A DNA stretch of 43,813 bases from Candidatus Endomicrobiellum devescovinae (GTDB lineage Bacteria > Elusimicrobiota > Endomicrobiia > Endomicrobiales > Endomicrobiaceae). Below the pieces are notes generated by a model, which worked only from the letters and a program-made list of their open reading frames with translations, ran no database searches and was not told the DNA's origin. A program made the translations under genes and the position numbers. How positions within the stretch are numbered: position 1 is the first letter of the stretch; every line of letters begins with the position of its first letter. The DNA is taken from NCBI GenBank assembly GCA_031267795.1, contig JAIRYK010000007.1:1-43813 (forward strand), read 5' to 3'. Of this stretch, positions 24,582 through 34,481 are shown one piece after another.

Positions 24582-27500
24582 CTATAGTTTTTTTGCCTTA
24601 AGCTGTTCTTCAGAACAATCAACTATTCTTTTTTCTGTTCTCCCTACAATCTTTCTTAAAAAGCGTCTTAGATTTTCGCAATATTCAAACATTGCCGGAA
24701 TAACTATCAAACTAAGAATTGTGGAACTTAAAACCCCACCTATTACAACTATACCCATGGTTTGTCTAAATTTTCCTACTTCGCTAAGTCCCAAAGCCAT
24801 TGGTAAAATTCCAGCTACAAGAGCAAAAGAAGTCATAACTATAGGTCTCAATCTTATGACGCATGCCTGTATTATAGCTTCCCGCATATTTTTCCCACTT
24901 TTTAGCAATTGTTGTATATAATTTACCAAAACTATTGAATTCTTAGACGCAACGCCAAGCAGCATAATCATGCCTATAAGAGCAAAGATATTCAAAGAAT
25001 TTCCAGAAAGCAACAAAGCAATAATACCCCCTATTATTGCTAAAGGGAGAGGTATCATAATTAACAAAGGAACAAGCATAGATTCATATAGACTTGCGAG
25101 AACTATAAAAGTGAAAACAATAGAAAAGAGAGTGGATAGACCCACGCTTATAAACATATCATCCATATCTTCTATATCGCCGCCTATTGTCAACTTAATA
25201 TTCTTCCATTCTGCTGGATTATTCTTATTGTTTTTTTCTTCATTAAAAATATTTAATATAGCTCTTCTTATATCATTTAATGAGGTCAAGTTATCCATAC
25301 CACCTTCTATTTTAATATATCTTTCTCTTTCTGCCCTAAACATTTGAAGAGGGCTTGTATCTTTATTTAGAAAAGATATATCTGAAAGTTTTATTAAAGT
25401 ATTATTCAAGTTATTTACATATATATCGTTAAAATTTTGAAAAATATCTTTTTGTTTGTCGTCCAATTTTACTTTTATGTCAAACTCTTTTCCATTTTCT
25501 TTATACTTACCTGCCATAAGTCCTGTTATCATACCCCTAACTTCCGCTCCGGTCATAATTGAATTTGCCCCTACATCTTTCATTCTCTCAAAATCAAGAT
25601 GAATTTGAATTTCGGATTTGCTAGGCTGATAGTTTGAATGTATATCCACAAAATGAGGAACACGTTTAAATTTTTCCATAATATGTTCGGAAAAACTATA
25701 CAATATGTCAATATCGGCTCCAGATAATCCTATACTTATATCGCTACTTTTTGATTGACCAATATTTTGCACAATGTAGAAAGAAAGCAATCCTTTAAAT
25801 CTTTGATTTAACTTATCCCTTAAATCATTTTTAACAGACATAGTAAGGCTGGACGATCTATCTCTATTTTTATGAGACATAAGTTGAGTTATTAAATTAT
25901 TATAGCTTATACATTTGAGTAAGCTATTATGACACATTTTAACTCTTATTTCAGAAACATTAGGAAGAGCAATAAACCTATTTAGAGAACCAACTAATGA
26001 ATAAACAAATTTCACATTTGGATCATTCATAATCAAGGTTTCAGCTTCTTTTGAATATTTATCCATTTGCTCCAGAGAAATACCGGGATCAGCCGTTACA
26101 AAAATGCTGAATTCTCCAGTTTCTAATTCTGGGAAAAGGGAAATATTAAGCTTTTTGTATGCGGTAAAAAAACTAATAAGGAAAATAATTACCGTAATAA
26201 AAAATATAGCCAGTTTCCAACTTAAAACAAAATTATTCTTATGCCAAAACCTTATCCTTATTAAATCTCTTTCTAAAATAAACTGAATCAATTTCTTATA
26301 AAAATTTTTAACAGTATCAAAAACAATATTAAACCAAAATACAGTGACGTATCTAAAATATCTTATAAATTTGTAGTCTTTTGTAAGTCTTTTATGTTCA
26401 CGAACAATATAAACTGAGAGCATTGGAGCTATTGTCAAAGCATCTAAAGTTGAAATTATTAGAATAAAAATTATAGTTAAACTAAATTCTTTATAAAGTT
26501 GTCCGTATAATCCTTTAATAAAAGAAAGCGGCAAAAATACCGCTATAACAACAAATGTAGTAGCGATTACAGAATGCGTCATTTCATTAGTGCCTTTTAT
26601 AGCCGAATCTATATTATTTTCTCCCTCATCATAATGTCTAAAAATATTCTCTCTCACAACTACAGCGTCGTCTATCAAAAGACCTATTGCAAGAATAAAA
26701 GCCATCAATGTAATTAAATTTAAACTAAATCCAAAAATATACATAAAGATAAATGCGCCTATTAAACTATTCGGCAACGCCAGAGAGGTAATAAATGTTG
26801 AACGCCAATTGCCTAAGAAAAGATAAACAATTATTATCGTAAGAAATATTCCTTCAAAAATATTATTCCTAGCGTCGTCAATACTCTTTCTTATAATAGA
26901 CGAAAAATCATCTATAATTTCAAGAGACGGAGAACCTTTATAATTTTTATATTTTTCATTTAATTCCTCTAATTCGTCATAAACAACATCTGCTAAAGCT
27001 ACATCATTAGTACCGTGCTGAGCAAACACATTTATTAACACAGACTGACTGTAAGAAACAGTATTTTCAACTCTTTTATCAACTCTTGCTTTTAAAGTTT
27101 CTTCTGCAAAAGAGTCTTCAATATAAGCGAGATCTTTTAAAAGAACAGGTCTGTCATTTGCTATGAAATTTATGACAGAGCTTTCCATTTCTTTTAAAGA
27201 CTCAAATTGTCCTGAGGTTATGACATATATTTCTTCTCCCTTTCTGATAAGATTGCCTGCAGGAATACTAACAGTATTCAATTCAATTCTTTTGGCAAGA
27301 GCACTTAAAAAAAGACCGCTCTCTTCAAGTTTTTTCCTATCTACAACAACGTGTATTTCTCTTTTTGTGCCACCAATAATCTGAGCTTCAGCAATTCCTT
27401 TAATTTTTTCTAAATCCATTTTAACAACATCATTCGCAAAGCTATGAAGTTCTTGAATATCCATTATGTCCGACTTTAAATTCATAACAAAAAGAGAATT

Positions 27501-27905
27501 GCTGTAAAAGGCAGCATTCATTATTATCGGATCTTTTATGCCTTCAGGTAATAAATCTATTACAGAAGATATTTTATTGCGCACTTCACTTATTGCATCA
27601 TTGCTGTTTTTTGAAGATTTAAAACTGCATATTACAACTGAAATATTATTTTGACTAATAGATTCCAGTTTGTCCAAATCTGAAATAGTATTTAAAAAAT
27701 CTTCTATCGGTTTTGTTACAAGGTCTTCAACCTCCTTGATGTCAGCGCCCGGATAAATTGTATAAACTATAACGGAAGATATATTAAAAGTAGGAAATAG
27801 TTGTACGCTTAACTTTTCGTAACAGAAAATGCCAAGGAGAATAATTCCTACTAGGAGAGACGTAATGAGCGTTGGTCTTTTTATTGAAAGATTTGTAAGT
27901 TTCAT
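24582..27905 (-). CDS. RND-family efflux transporter permease (AcrB/MdtB type)
   Basis: 1107 residues, slightly longer than usual (~1030-1050), with a basic insertion before the second half (residues ~510-570). Typical RND start (LSIKRPTLITSLLVGIILLG). Proton-relay aspartate pair in GLLIDDAVVVREN; second-half signature GMIMLLGVASKNSIVLVNYI. It is a proton-driven exporter spanning inner membrane and periplasm, which normally works with a membrane-fusion protein and TolC. Here the tolC just upstream is broken and no fusion-protein gene is adjacent. The gene itself reads intact. Start ATG at 27905 with only GGGAAA nearby. Confidence 0.92.
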   Translation of the reverse strand: MKLTNLSIKRPTLITSLLVGIILLGIFCYEKLSVQLFPTFNISSVIVYTIYPGADIKEVEDLVTKPIEDFLNTISDLDKLESISQNNISVVICSFKSSKNSNDAISEVRNKISSVIDLLPEGIKDPIIMNAAFYSNSLFVMNLKSDIMDIQELHSFANDVVKMDLEKIKGIAEAQIIGGTKREIHVVVDRKKLEESGLFLSALAKRIELNTVSIPAGNLIRKGEEIYVITSGQFESLKEMESSVINFIANDRPVLLKDLAYIEDSFAEETLKARVDKRVENTVSYSQSVLINVFAQHGTNDVALADVVYDELEELNEKYKNYKGSPSLEIIDDFSSIIRKSIDDARNNIFEGIFLTIIIVYLFLGNWRSTFITSLALPNSLIGAFIFMYIFGFSLNLITLMAFILAIGLLIDDAVVVRENIFRHYDEGENNIDSAIKGTNEMTHSVIATTFVVIAVFLPLSFIKGLYGQLYKEFSLTIIFILIISTLDALTIAPMLSVYIVREHKRLTKDYKFIRYFRYVTVFWFNIVFDTVKNFYKKLIQFILERDLIRIRFWHKNNFVLSWKLAIFFITVIIFLISFFTAYKKLNISLFPELETGEFSIFVTADPGISLEQMDKYSKEAETLIMNDPNVKFVYSLVGSLNRFIALPNVSEIRVKMCHNSLLKCISYNNLITQLMSHKNRDRSSSLTMSVKNDLRDKLNQRFKGLLSFYIVQNIGQSKSSDISIGLSGADIDILYSFSEHIMEKFKRVPHFVDIHSNYQPSKSEIQIHLDFERMKDVGANSIMTGAEVRGMITGLMAGKYKENGKEFDIKVKLDDKQKDIFQNFNDIYVNNLNNTLIKLSDISFLNKDTSPLQMFRAERERYIKIEGGMDNLTSLNDIRRAILNIFNEEKNNKNNPAEWKNIKLTIGGDIEDMDDMFISVGLSTLFSIVFTFIVLASLYESMLVPLLIMIPLPLAIIGGIIALLLSGNSLNIFALIGMIMLLGVASKNSIVLVNYIQQLLKSGKNMREAIIQACVIRLRPIVMTSFALVAGILPMALGLSEVGKFRQTMGIVVIGGVLSSTILSLIVIPAMFEYCENLRRFLRKIVGRTEKRIVDCSEEQLKAKKL

Positions 27906-27957
27906 GAATTTCCCAGAGAATTATTTTATATATTGTTTGCGACTTTAAACCATTATA

Positions 27958-29239
27958 TTATCCATAAAATATTTGCGCTTGCTCATATACGCTGATAATT
28001 TCAAGAATACATTGAAAAATATTAACTTCTATTTCATCTAAATCTTCTTCGTCGCGCAAAACAAAATACGTAGAACTTCTCCCATGCGACAAATATTTTT
28101 TATTTTTAGTAACTTTTTGCTGCTTCATATCCGTCGTGAACTTTTTTTCTAAGATTAAAATCTAAAGGCAAAATATATTTTAAACCTATGCGATAGGTAG
28201 GAGCGTCTTTATTTGAAATATCTGAATTTGATACGAATCCTTCAATATCTCTATTTATTTTACTAAACGACAATGCCCCACTAAAAACTATGTCAGCGCC
28301 CGAACCTTTTGAAAAAGAGATTTGATCATATGAAACGCTTTTGACATTTTCCATAGCAGCAAGGACGTCAAAACGTGAAGTTTTTTTCTCAAGGCGAGGT
28401 TTTAAACTAAATATTTTTATCTGATCTTCAATTTTTTCTAGCTCGTATTCAACATTTTTATCGCTTGCATTCAATATAAGAGAAAATTCTCTCTTTGTCT
28501 TATCCATATCTTCATTTGCCATTCTTAAATTCAATTCTTTCATTTTTACAGACGCTTGAGACTCTAGTAATTCTAGCTCGTCAATTAAATTTTTTTTATA
28601 TCTTTGTTCATTCCATTCAAGAATATTCTTCATTCTATTTAACGAAGCTTTTTTAAAGTCAATAATTGTTTGAAAATAAGACATTTTCCAGTAAACCATT
28701 TTAGCGTTAAATAACAAGCCTTGCTTTTTATATTCTAAAAGATACAGCGCAGACTTAGCTGGCGCTCTTGTTTTAGCTATCCCCGCTTCCATAGCCCCAT
28801 GTCCTAAATTTTTTAACAATGACTGCTCTAAAGATAAAAATGGATATAGTCGGTTTTCATTATATTTTATATTTTGAAGTTCACGGGAGCCGTCAAACTC
28901 CCAAATAGACCTAGCTGCGCCAAAAGATAATTTAGTCCCTGTTTTAAACTGCTTATTTAGCGCCAAACTGTAGCTTGTGTTTTTAAATTTATCTATATTT
29001 ATTAGATAAAGTTCCTGCCCTGTTTGATCATTAAGATAATCTATTCCTGCAGCAAAATAATAGGAATAAGCTCTTTCCAATTCCGCTATTTTACCCTTTA
29101 TTTCATTTATATTTGCTTGAACAGATTTAATTTCATCATTATTTTCAAGCACCGTCTGCATATAGTTGTTTAAGGTTAACAATTCGCTATATGCAGACGA
29201 AGTGATGAGAAATATGCTAATAATTAACAGTCTATGCAT
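27958..29239 (-). pseudogene. TolC-family outer-membrane efflux protein, disrupted near the 3' end
   Basis: The reading frame from the ATG at 29239 gives 377 residues: a signal peptide (MHRLLIISIFLITSSAYS), the first OEP repeat, and the start of the second (YILPLDFNLRKKVHDGYEAA), then stops at 28106. Immediately afterwards a different frame continues to a stop at 27958 and encodes the normal TolC C-terminus (KKYLSHGRSSTYFVLRDEED, then IEVNIFQCILEI). Between the two, about 50 residues of the second repeat are missing relative to the family. One deletion not divisible by three explains both the loss and the frameshift. It lies 52 nt before the RND gene. Confidence 0.85.
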
Positions 29240-29257
29240 TGTTTAATGTTTACAACT

Positions 29258-30064
29258 TTATATTCTGTATGTAACTCCACCAACAACCTTGAAACCTGAA
29301 AAGTCAAGTTTTAGTTGATCTATTTTTACTTCCGGAGTGTATCTATACCCAACGTCAACCCCTAGCGCCCACCTTTGAGACAATTCGTATTCAAGACCTA
29401 AGGACAAGTCAACCACTAGACACTCTCTGTGTTCATCTACATCATATATTTCATAAATACCTGACAGTTTATCAATTGAAGGAATATCTCCAATACCAGG
29501 AATGTTCTGTTCAATATAGGTTTCAAATGATTGAAGCACAGTCTTATTAGCAATAGAGCCTGAAGCATTTGATGAACCTTTAGCATAAACAAACCCAATC
29601 CCGCCAAAACCTTTAGCTTTGACTGTAAGCTCTTTATTTAACCTCTTGCTGTAACTGCCTCCAACCATTACAGGAATAATGGAAGTGTCTATTTTAGCGT
29701 GTACGCTGCCAGCTAGTCCTACAGCATTATATAATGCTGTTGTATTTATATCAAGCTTACCTTTCTCAGAACCTAAATAAGCAACCCTACCTCCCAATTT
29801 AATATTTTGGGTAGCATTGAAAAAAAGGAAGTCTAATCCCAGAATATATGCGTCTCTTATTTCTTTACTATCAGCATCTAACCTTAGTACGCTCCATGCA
29901 GTTTTAGTATTATTAAAACTATCGTTTATGTAACTCATTCTTACTGAAGTATAACCTCCCCATACTCGCACTTCTTTACCCAAAAATAAATCTTCTGCAG
30001 AAGAAATTGAAAATAAACTAATCATGCACGTGCAAACAAGCAAAAGCGAATAATTCTTTATCAT
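29258..30064 (-). CDS. outer-membrane beta-barrel protein
   Basis: 268 residues. Signal peptide (MIKNYSLLLVCTCMISLFSI, cut after SSA), then alternating aromatic/hydrophobic strands (VRVWGGYTSVRMSY, GGRVAYLGSEKG, LGLEYELSQRWALGVDVGYR). It ends FKVVGGVTYRI, a typical barrel end. The ATG at 30064 has AAGAGGAG upstream; the longer start at 30103 falls in a hairpin of the leader and was rejected. It is first in the cluster with tolC and the RND pump. Function (pore or structural protein) is unknown. Confidence 0.8.
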   Translation of the reverse strand: MIKNYSLLLVCTCMISLFSISSAEDLFLGKEVRVWGGYTSVRMSYINDSFNNTKTAWSVLRLDADSKEIRDAYILGLDFLFFNATQNIKLGGRVAYLGSEKGKLDINTTALYNAVGLAGSVHAKIDTSIIPVMVGGSYSKRLNKELTVKAKGFGGIGFVYAKGSSNASGSIANKTVLQSFETYIEQNIPGIGDIPSIDKLSGIYEIYDVDEHRECLVVDLSLGLEYELSQRWALGVDVGYRYTPEVKIDQLKLDFSGFKVVGGVTYRI

Positions 30065-30089
30065 TCTTTTCTCCTCTTGTAGCAAATTA

Positions 30090-30128
30090 AAAAGAGCTGA
30101 CAAAAAATGTCAACTCTTTTATTTTTTT
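30090..30128 (-). other. 5' leader hairpin / possible bidirectional terminator
   Basis: AAAAGAG-C-TGACA and TGTCA-A-CTCTTTT form a 12-bp stem with one mismatch and a 5-nt loop (30090-30120), flanked by T-runs on both strands. Downstream of the -10 box at 30129-30134 it would start almost at the mRNA 5' end, resembling the 5' stem-loop that protects ompA mRNA. It could also terminate plus-strand transcription. Confidence 0.5.
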
Positions 30129-30155
30129 ATTATAAGGTATAAATATAAGACTCAA
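30129..30155 (-). promoter_or_regulatory. candidate promoter of the beta-barrel/tolC/RND cluster
   Basis: Perfect TATAAT on the minus strand (30129-30134) with TTGAGT (30150-30155) after a short 15-nt spacer. Predicted transcription start near 30122, leaving a ~58-nt leader. Confidence 0.45.
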
Positions 30156-30340
30156 ACAGGCTAATTTAATGGGTACGCCTATATCCAGAAAACACAAAAA
30201 TATATACGACACCCGCAAAAAATTTAAGTTCATATATCCCTCAAATTCTTACTTATGTCTTAAGTAGCATGGTATTATCTAAAAATAATCTTTAATTTGT
30301 CAAATTTTTATCATTTTATTAGACAAATTAAAATTTTTAT

Positions 30341-30369
30341 TTGACAGTAATTATCTATTTCAATATAAT
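30341..30369 (+). promoter_or_regulatory. perfect sigma-70 promoter of the YngK-like gene
   Basis: TTGACA (30341-30346), exactly 17 nt, TATAAT (30364-30369). The ATG is at 30379, so the transcript should begin only 2-4 nt before it, a leaderless or near-leaderless mRNA. No ribosome-binding site is present. Confidence 0.75.
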
Positions 30370-30378
30370 TACCCAATT

Positions 30379-31581
30379 ATGAAAACACACAAATTTAATT
30401 TCTTACCGTCTCTGCTAGTGTCGTTGATTTTTCTTTTGTTGTTTTATGCAAATTCAAGTTCCACTGTTGTATTAGAAAGTCCATATGAGGAGCAAAACCT
30501 AGCAGTTAAATCAGATTCCGAAAAATCTGAGAAAGCAAAATATATAAGAGGCATACATCTTTCAGCTTGGATAAGCGGCTCGGAAAAACACAGAAAATTA
30601 GCGCTAGAACTTTTTGCTACTACAGAATTAAATACCGCAGTTATAGACATAAAAGAATATGAAGGACAAGTTTATATAAAAGGCGTAAAAGAAGCAGAGG
30701 CAAATAAAGCCTATGTTGTGGCAATTCCAGACCTTGAAAAATATATTCTTCTTTTAAAAGAAAAGGGCATTTATACTATAGCAAGAATAGTGGTTTTCAG
30801 AGATAACACCATTTCAAGAAAGATACCTTCTTTGGCAGTCAAAAATCCTGATGGAACTATTTGGACAGACAGAAAAGGAGCAGCGTGGCTTGATCCCTAT
30901 AATAAAGATGCTTGGGATTATAATTTAAAAATTGCAGAAAGAGCTGCTGACATAGGTTTTGATGAAATTCAATTTGATTACATAAGATTTCCTTCAGACG
31001 GCAACACAAAAAATTGCAGATATAGTAAGCCTCACTCAGCAACAGAAGCCTCAAAAGCTTTGATAGGTTTTTTGAAAGAAGCAAGAAGACGTCTAAATTT
31101 GAAAGGAGCTAAAATATCTATTGACGTTTTTGGACTTACAACAACAGCTACCGACGATATGGGTATAGGTCAAAAAATAGTAGAAATGACAGAGCAGGTT
31201 GATTACGTGAGCCCTATGGTTTATCCTTCGCATTACGCAAAGTGGACTTACGGCATAGCAGATCCCAACAAAGAACCGTATAAAGTTGTTTATAACTCTA
31301 TTGAGGGAGCATTAAAAAGAATTCCAGAAGAAAAGTTACGCCCATGGCTTCAAGATTTTAGTCTTGGATACAAATATGGCAAAAATGAAGTAAGAGCGCA
31401 AATGCAGGCTTGTTACGATAATAAAATAGGAAGTTGGCTGCTTTGGAATCCAAGATGCATATATACAAGAGGCGCTTTAAAAGATAAAGGCGAGGAAAAT
31501 ACTTTTCAAATAAGCAATCCGCCTACAAGCGAAATGTTAAAAACTTCAGGCAAACAACAACAAGTATCTCAAAATAAATAA
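30379..31581 (+). CDS. YngK/DUF4015-type putative glycoside hydrolase
   Basis: 400 residues with an uncleaved or lipoprotein-less signal anchor (hydrophobic residues 10-27), so periplasmic or exported. The DUF4015 TIM-barrel is clear: YIRGIHLSAWISGSEKHRK, TAVIDIKEYEG, GAAWLDPYNKDAWDYNLKIA, GFDEIQFDYIRFPSDG, VDYVSPMVYPSHYAKW, KLRPWLQDFSLG. Family members are annotated as glycosidases, related to GH13-like barrels; substrate unknown. It is followed by a ~50-residue low-complexity tail. Monocistronic with a consensus promoter and apparently leaderless start. Confidence 0.85.
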   Translation: MKTHKFNFLPSLLVSLIFLLLFYANSSSTVVLESPYEEQNLAVKSDSEKSEKAKYIRGIHLSAWISGSEKHRKLALELFATTELNTAVIDIKEYEGQVYIKGVKEAEANKAYVVAIPDLEKYILLLKEKGIYTIARIVVFRDNTISRKIPSLAVKNPDGTIWTDRKGAAWLDPYNKDAWDYNLKIAERAADIGFDEIQFDYIRFPSDGNTKNCRYSKPHSATEASKALIGFLKEARRRLNLKGAKISIDVFGLTTTATDDMGIGQKIVEMTEQVDYVSPMVYPSHYAKWTYGIADPNKEPYKVVYNSIEGALKRIPEEKLRPWLQDFSLGYKYGKNEVRAQMQACYDNKIGSWLLWNPRCIYTRGALKDKGEENTFQISNPPTSEMLKTSGKQQQVSQNK

Positions 31582-31920
31582 TTCAATAGGCATATCTACT
31601 AAAAACCATTAGCAGACATCAAAATATATTCTGCGACTTCGGGACTTTGTCCCTCGCGCAAGAAATAATGTAAACATTTAATTAATCAAATTGAAGAATA
31701 AATATTTTTAAAATCTGAAATTTTGCATTTGCATTGCATATTTTCAGATTTTGGTATATATAAAAGCCTTCTGCACAATAAGCTGTAGCGCAACAATGCA
31801 TGAAAAACTTGCTTTTTAATCTAAATCTCCCACTTTTGTCTGTATGCTTAATCAGAACATAAAAATTTTATCGTTCAATTAACTATACATTATTTGACTT
31901 GCTGTCCACATTTTTGAAGA
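31582..31920. other. 339-nt convergent intergenic region with two hairpins
   Basis: No gene seen. It contains an unusually GC-rich three-part hairpin at 31629-31664 (TTCT, GCGA and GGGAC pairing with GTCCC, TCGC and AGAA, with small bulges). An imperfect 16-of-18-bp hairpin lies at 31710-31752 (AAAATCTGAAA with TTTCAGATTTT, 7-nt loop), ending in T4 on both strands. The second is a candidate bidirectional terminator for the converging YngK-like and rpsA genes. Confidence 0.45.
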
Positions 31921-33597
31921 CTATTCTTCTTCTGACAACAATTCCCCTAAAGTGGGTTTGTCATCTTGATTTGCAAACTGTTTAACAAGTTCTTTCTCTC
32001 TATCAAATTCAAGAGCTTTCGCAGAAACTTCTATTCTTCTTTTGCCGGAATCAATTTTTATTATTTTAACCTCTAACTCTTCACCGTCAGCAAAAACTTG
32101 TGGTTTTTCAAATTTTAAAGAAGGCACTTCGCTATTTTTTATAGACGCTTCAATTCCGGGTTCAAGCTCTACAAAAGCGCCAAAATCCGTAATTCTTACA
32201 ACTTTCCCTTTAACTATATTCCCAGCTTTATATTTCTTATAAGGATCCTGAGTGACGTGTTTTAATGAAAGAGAAATTTTCTCATTTTGCAGGTTTACTT
32301 CCATAACAACAACTTCAACCTCATCCCCTTTCTTTAGAACATTTTCGGGGTGATTTATTTTTTTAGTCCATGAAAAATCGCTTATATGAACAAGCCCTTC
32401 TATACCTTCAGGCAATTTTACAAAAGCTCCAAACGGCACAAGATTTTGAACTGTGCCTTTAACCACGCTGCCTGGAGCATAATGCCTAAATGCTTCGTCC
32501 CAAGGATTAGAAAGAGTCTGTTTGACTGATAAAGCTATTTTTTTATTTTCCTTATCAACATCTATAATTTTTACTTCTATATCTTGCCCTTTCTTTACTT
32601 CCCTTTTTAAAGCTGCTTCGCTGTCGTTCCAAGCGTATTCAGAAGCATGAAGCAATCCCTCAATACCGGGCTCAAGCTCTACAAAAACACCATAGTCCAT
32701 GATTGAAGTAACTTTTCCTTTTATAACCAAACCAACTGGAAAACGTTCAGCAACAGAATCCCAAGGATTTGCAATAAGACTTTTTATGCTCAAAGAAATC
32801 TTACCGCCTGCTTTATCAACTTTTATTACCTGAACTTTTATCCTTTGCCCCACATGCAGCAAATCTTCAACTTTTTTCACTTTATACCAAGCAAGCTCAC
32901 CTATATGTAATAGACCGTCTATTCCGCCTATGTCAACAAAAGCACCAAAATTTGTAATTCTTGAAACTATCCCGTCAAGCACTTGCCCTTCAGTAGCAGA
33001 AGCAAGAGCAGATTCGCGGGACGCATTTTTCTCATCTTCAACAATTTTTCTGCGGGAAACGACTATATTTTTCTTTCTTACATCAAACTCTGTAATTACG
33101 AATTCATATGTTTTACCTATATAATGTTGCGTATCTTTTACAAAATGAATATCAAGCTGAGAAATAGGAAGAAACGCATTTATTCCACCTATATCAACAA
33201 TAAAACCTCCTTTTATAGCTCTCAAAATTATTCCTGTTACATGGCTACCGCTATTAAAAGCATTTTGTAATTCATATATTTTGGCTTTTTCAACAATTGC
33301 TTTATAAGAAAGTATAGGAAGATTCTGCGTATTTATAACTTTTACTTTTACCTTTGCACCAACCTTAAGCTCAGAAGGAATCTTCCCGTCTTCAAATTCT
33401 TTTTTAGGTATTATTCCTTCGGACTTAATACCTAAATCAACCATAAAACCGTCTGCAGTTTCTCCCATAATAACTACATCCAGCTCTTGTCCAAATTCAA
33501 CTTTGCCTGCTTTATCATAACTTTTCATCAAATCAGCCATGCAGACGTCTTCACTGTCTTCAAAAATTGTTTTATCTAAATTTTTATTTTCCGCCAT
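31921..33597 (-). CDS. rpsA: 30S ribosomal protein bS1
   Basis: 558 residues with six S1 RNA-binding repeats; the last four are regular (each with 'FGAFV' or 'YGVFVELEPGIEGLLH'). Length equals E. coli S1. Acts in mRNA recruitment to the ribosome, noteworthy because many genes here lack Shine-Dalgarno sequences. GAGAGGAAAG precedes the ATG. It is the last gene of the operon, 3 nt after ispH; ispH-rpsA linkage is common. Confidence 0.95.
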   Translation of the reverse strand: MAENKNLDKTIFEDSEDVCMADLMKSYDKAGKVEFGQELDVVIMGETADGFMVDLGIKSEGIIPKKEFEDGKIPSELKVGAKVKVKVINTQNLPILSYKAIVEKAKIYELQNAFNSGSHVTGIILRAIKGGFIVDIGGINAFLPISQLDIHFVKDTQHYIGKTYEFVITEFDVRKKNIVVSRRKIVEDEKNASRESALASATEGQVLDGIVSRITNFGAFVDIGGIDGLLHIGELAWYKVKKVEDLLHVGQRIKVQVIKVDKAGGKISLSIKSLIANPWDSVAERFPVGLVIKGKVTSIMDYGVFVELEPGIEGLLHASEYAWNDSEAALKREVKKGQDIEVKIIDVDKENKKIALSVKQTLSNPWDEAFRHYAPGSVVKGTVQNLVPFGAFVKLPEGIEGLVHISDFSWTKKINHPENVLKKGDEVEVVVMEVNLQNEKISLSLKHVTQDPYKKYKAGNIVKGKVVRITDFGAFVELEPGIEASIKNSEVPSLKFEKPQVFADGEELEVKIIKIDSGKRRIEVSAKALEFDREKELVKQFANQDDKPTLGELLSEEE

Positions 33598-33600
33598 TTT

Positions 33601-34470
33601 TCACTTTCCTCTCTTTGCAATATCCGTTTGGAGAATCTCTCCAAGTCTCCTTTGCACGCTTTTTATTATATTATCAGGGGTTGAAGCTCCTGCGGTTAAA
33701 CCTACAGTTTTAATATTGTTAAACCATTTAGCATCTAATTCGTCTATAGTTTCAATATGATATGTTTTTGTTTGAGCTTTACATATTTCGGCAAGACGCG
33801 TAGTATTTCCTGAATTCTTACCGCCTATAACTATCATCAAATCAACTTTCTTGGCAAGTTTTTTCGCAGATTCCTGCCTTTCAAGCGTTGCTTCACATAT
33901 AGTATTGTAAATATTAACCTTAAATCGTTTCTTTAAAATTTCAACAATAACGTTAAAATTTTGAGGAGTCTGCGTTGTCTGGCTTACAATATTTAAGTCA
34001 CCTATCCCTTTAAACTCAAGCGCTTCCCTAGGATTTTCAATAACAACGCACTTTCCTGCCCCATAAGAGACAAGTGCCTCAACTTCAGGGTGAGAATTCT
34101 CGCCAACTATTACTATAGTTGTTTCTTGCGAGCTTAAATTCTTGATTATATCTTGAGCTTTCTTAACAAATGGGCAGGTAGCGTCTATAATATATAGTGT
34201 TTTATCTTTTTCAAGCCTATTAAGCAATTCCAAAGATATGCCATGAGTTCTTAGAATTATACAACCGCTTTTGACACAGTCTATATCATTTAAAATTTTC
34301 ACGCCTTTTTCTTTAAGACGTTTAACTTCTTGAGGATTGTGGATTATTGGTCCTAAAGTATAGACCTCAGGCTTTTCATTCAAAGTTTTTTCTACTAAAC
34401 CTATAGCTCTTTTAACGCCAAAACAAAATCCAGCGTTAGCTGCTGTCTTTATTTCAACATTTTTATCCAC
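33601..34470 (-). CDS. ispH: 4-hydroxy-3-methylbut-2-enyl diphosphate reductase
   Basis: Last step of the MEP isoprenoid pathway, making IPP and DMAPP with an Fe-S cluster. Three cluster cysteines are visible: NAGFCFGVKRA (Cys16), DATCPFVKK and NTICEATLERQ. Length 289 is normal. It begins with GTG at 34470, with GGAG 6 nt upstream. It sits between plsC and rpsA. Confidence 0.95.
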   Translation of the reverse strand: MDKNVEIKTAANAGFCFGVKRAIGLVEKTLNEKPEVYTLGPIIHNPQEVKRLKEKGVKILNDIDCVKSGCIILRTHGISLELLNRLEKDKTLYIIDATCPFVKKAQDIIKNLSSQETTIVIVGENSHPEVEALVSYGAGKCVVIENPREALEFKGIGDLNIVSQTTQTPQNFNVIVEILKKRFKVNIYNTICEATLERQESAKKLAKKVDLMIVIGGKNSGNTTRLAEICKAQTKTYHIETIDELDAKWFNNIKTVGLTAGASTPDNIIKSVQRRLGEILQTDIAKRGK

Positions 34471-34481
34471 TAAATGCTCCG

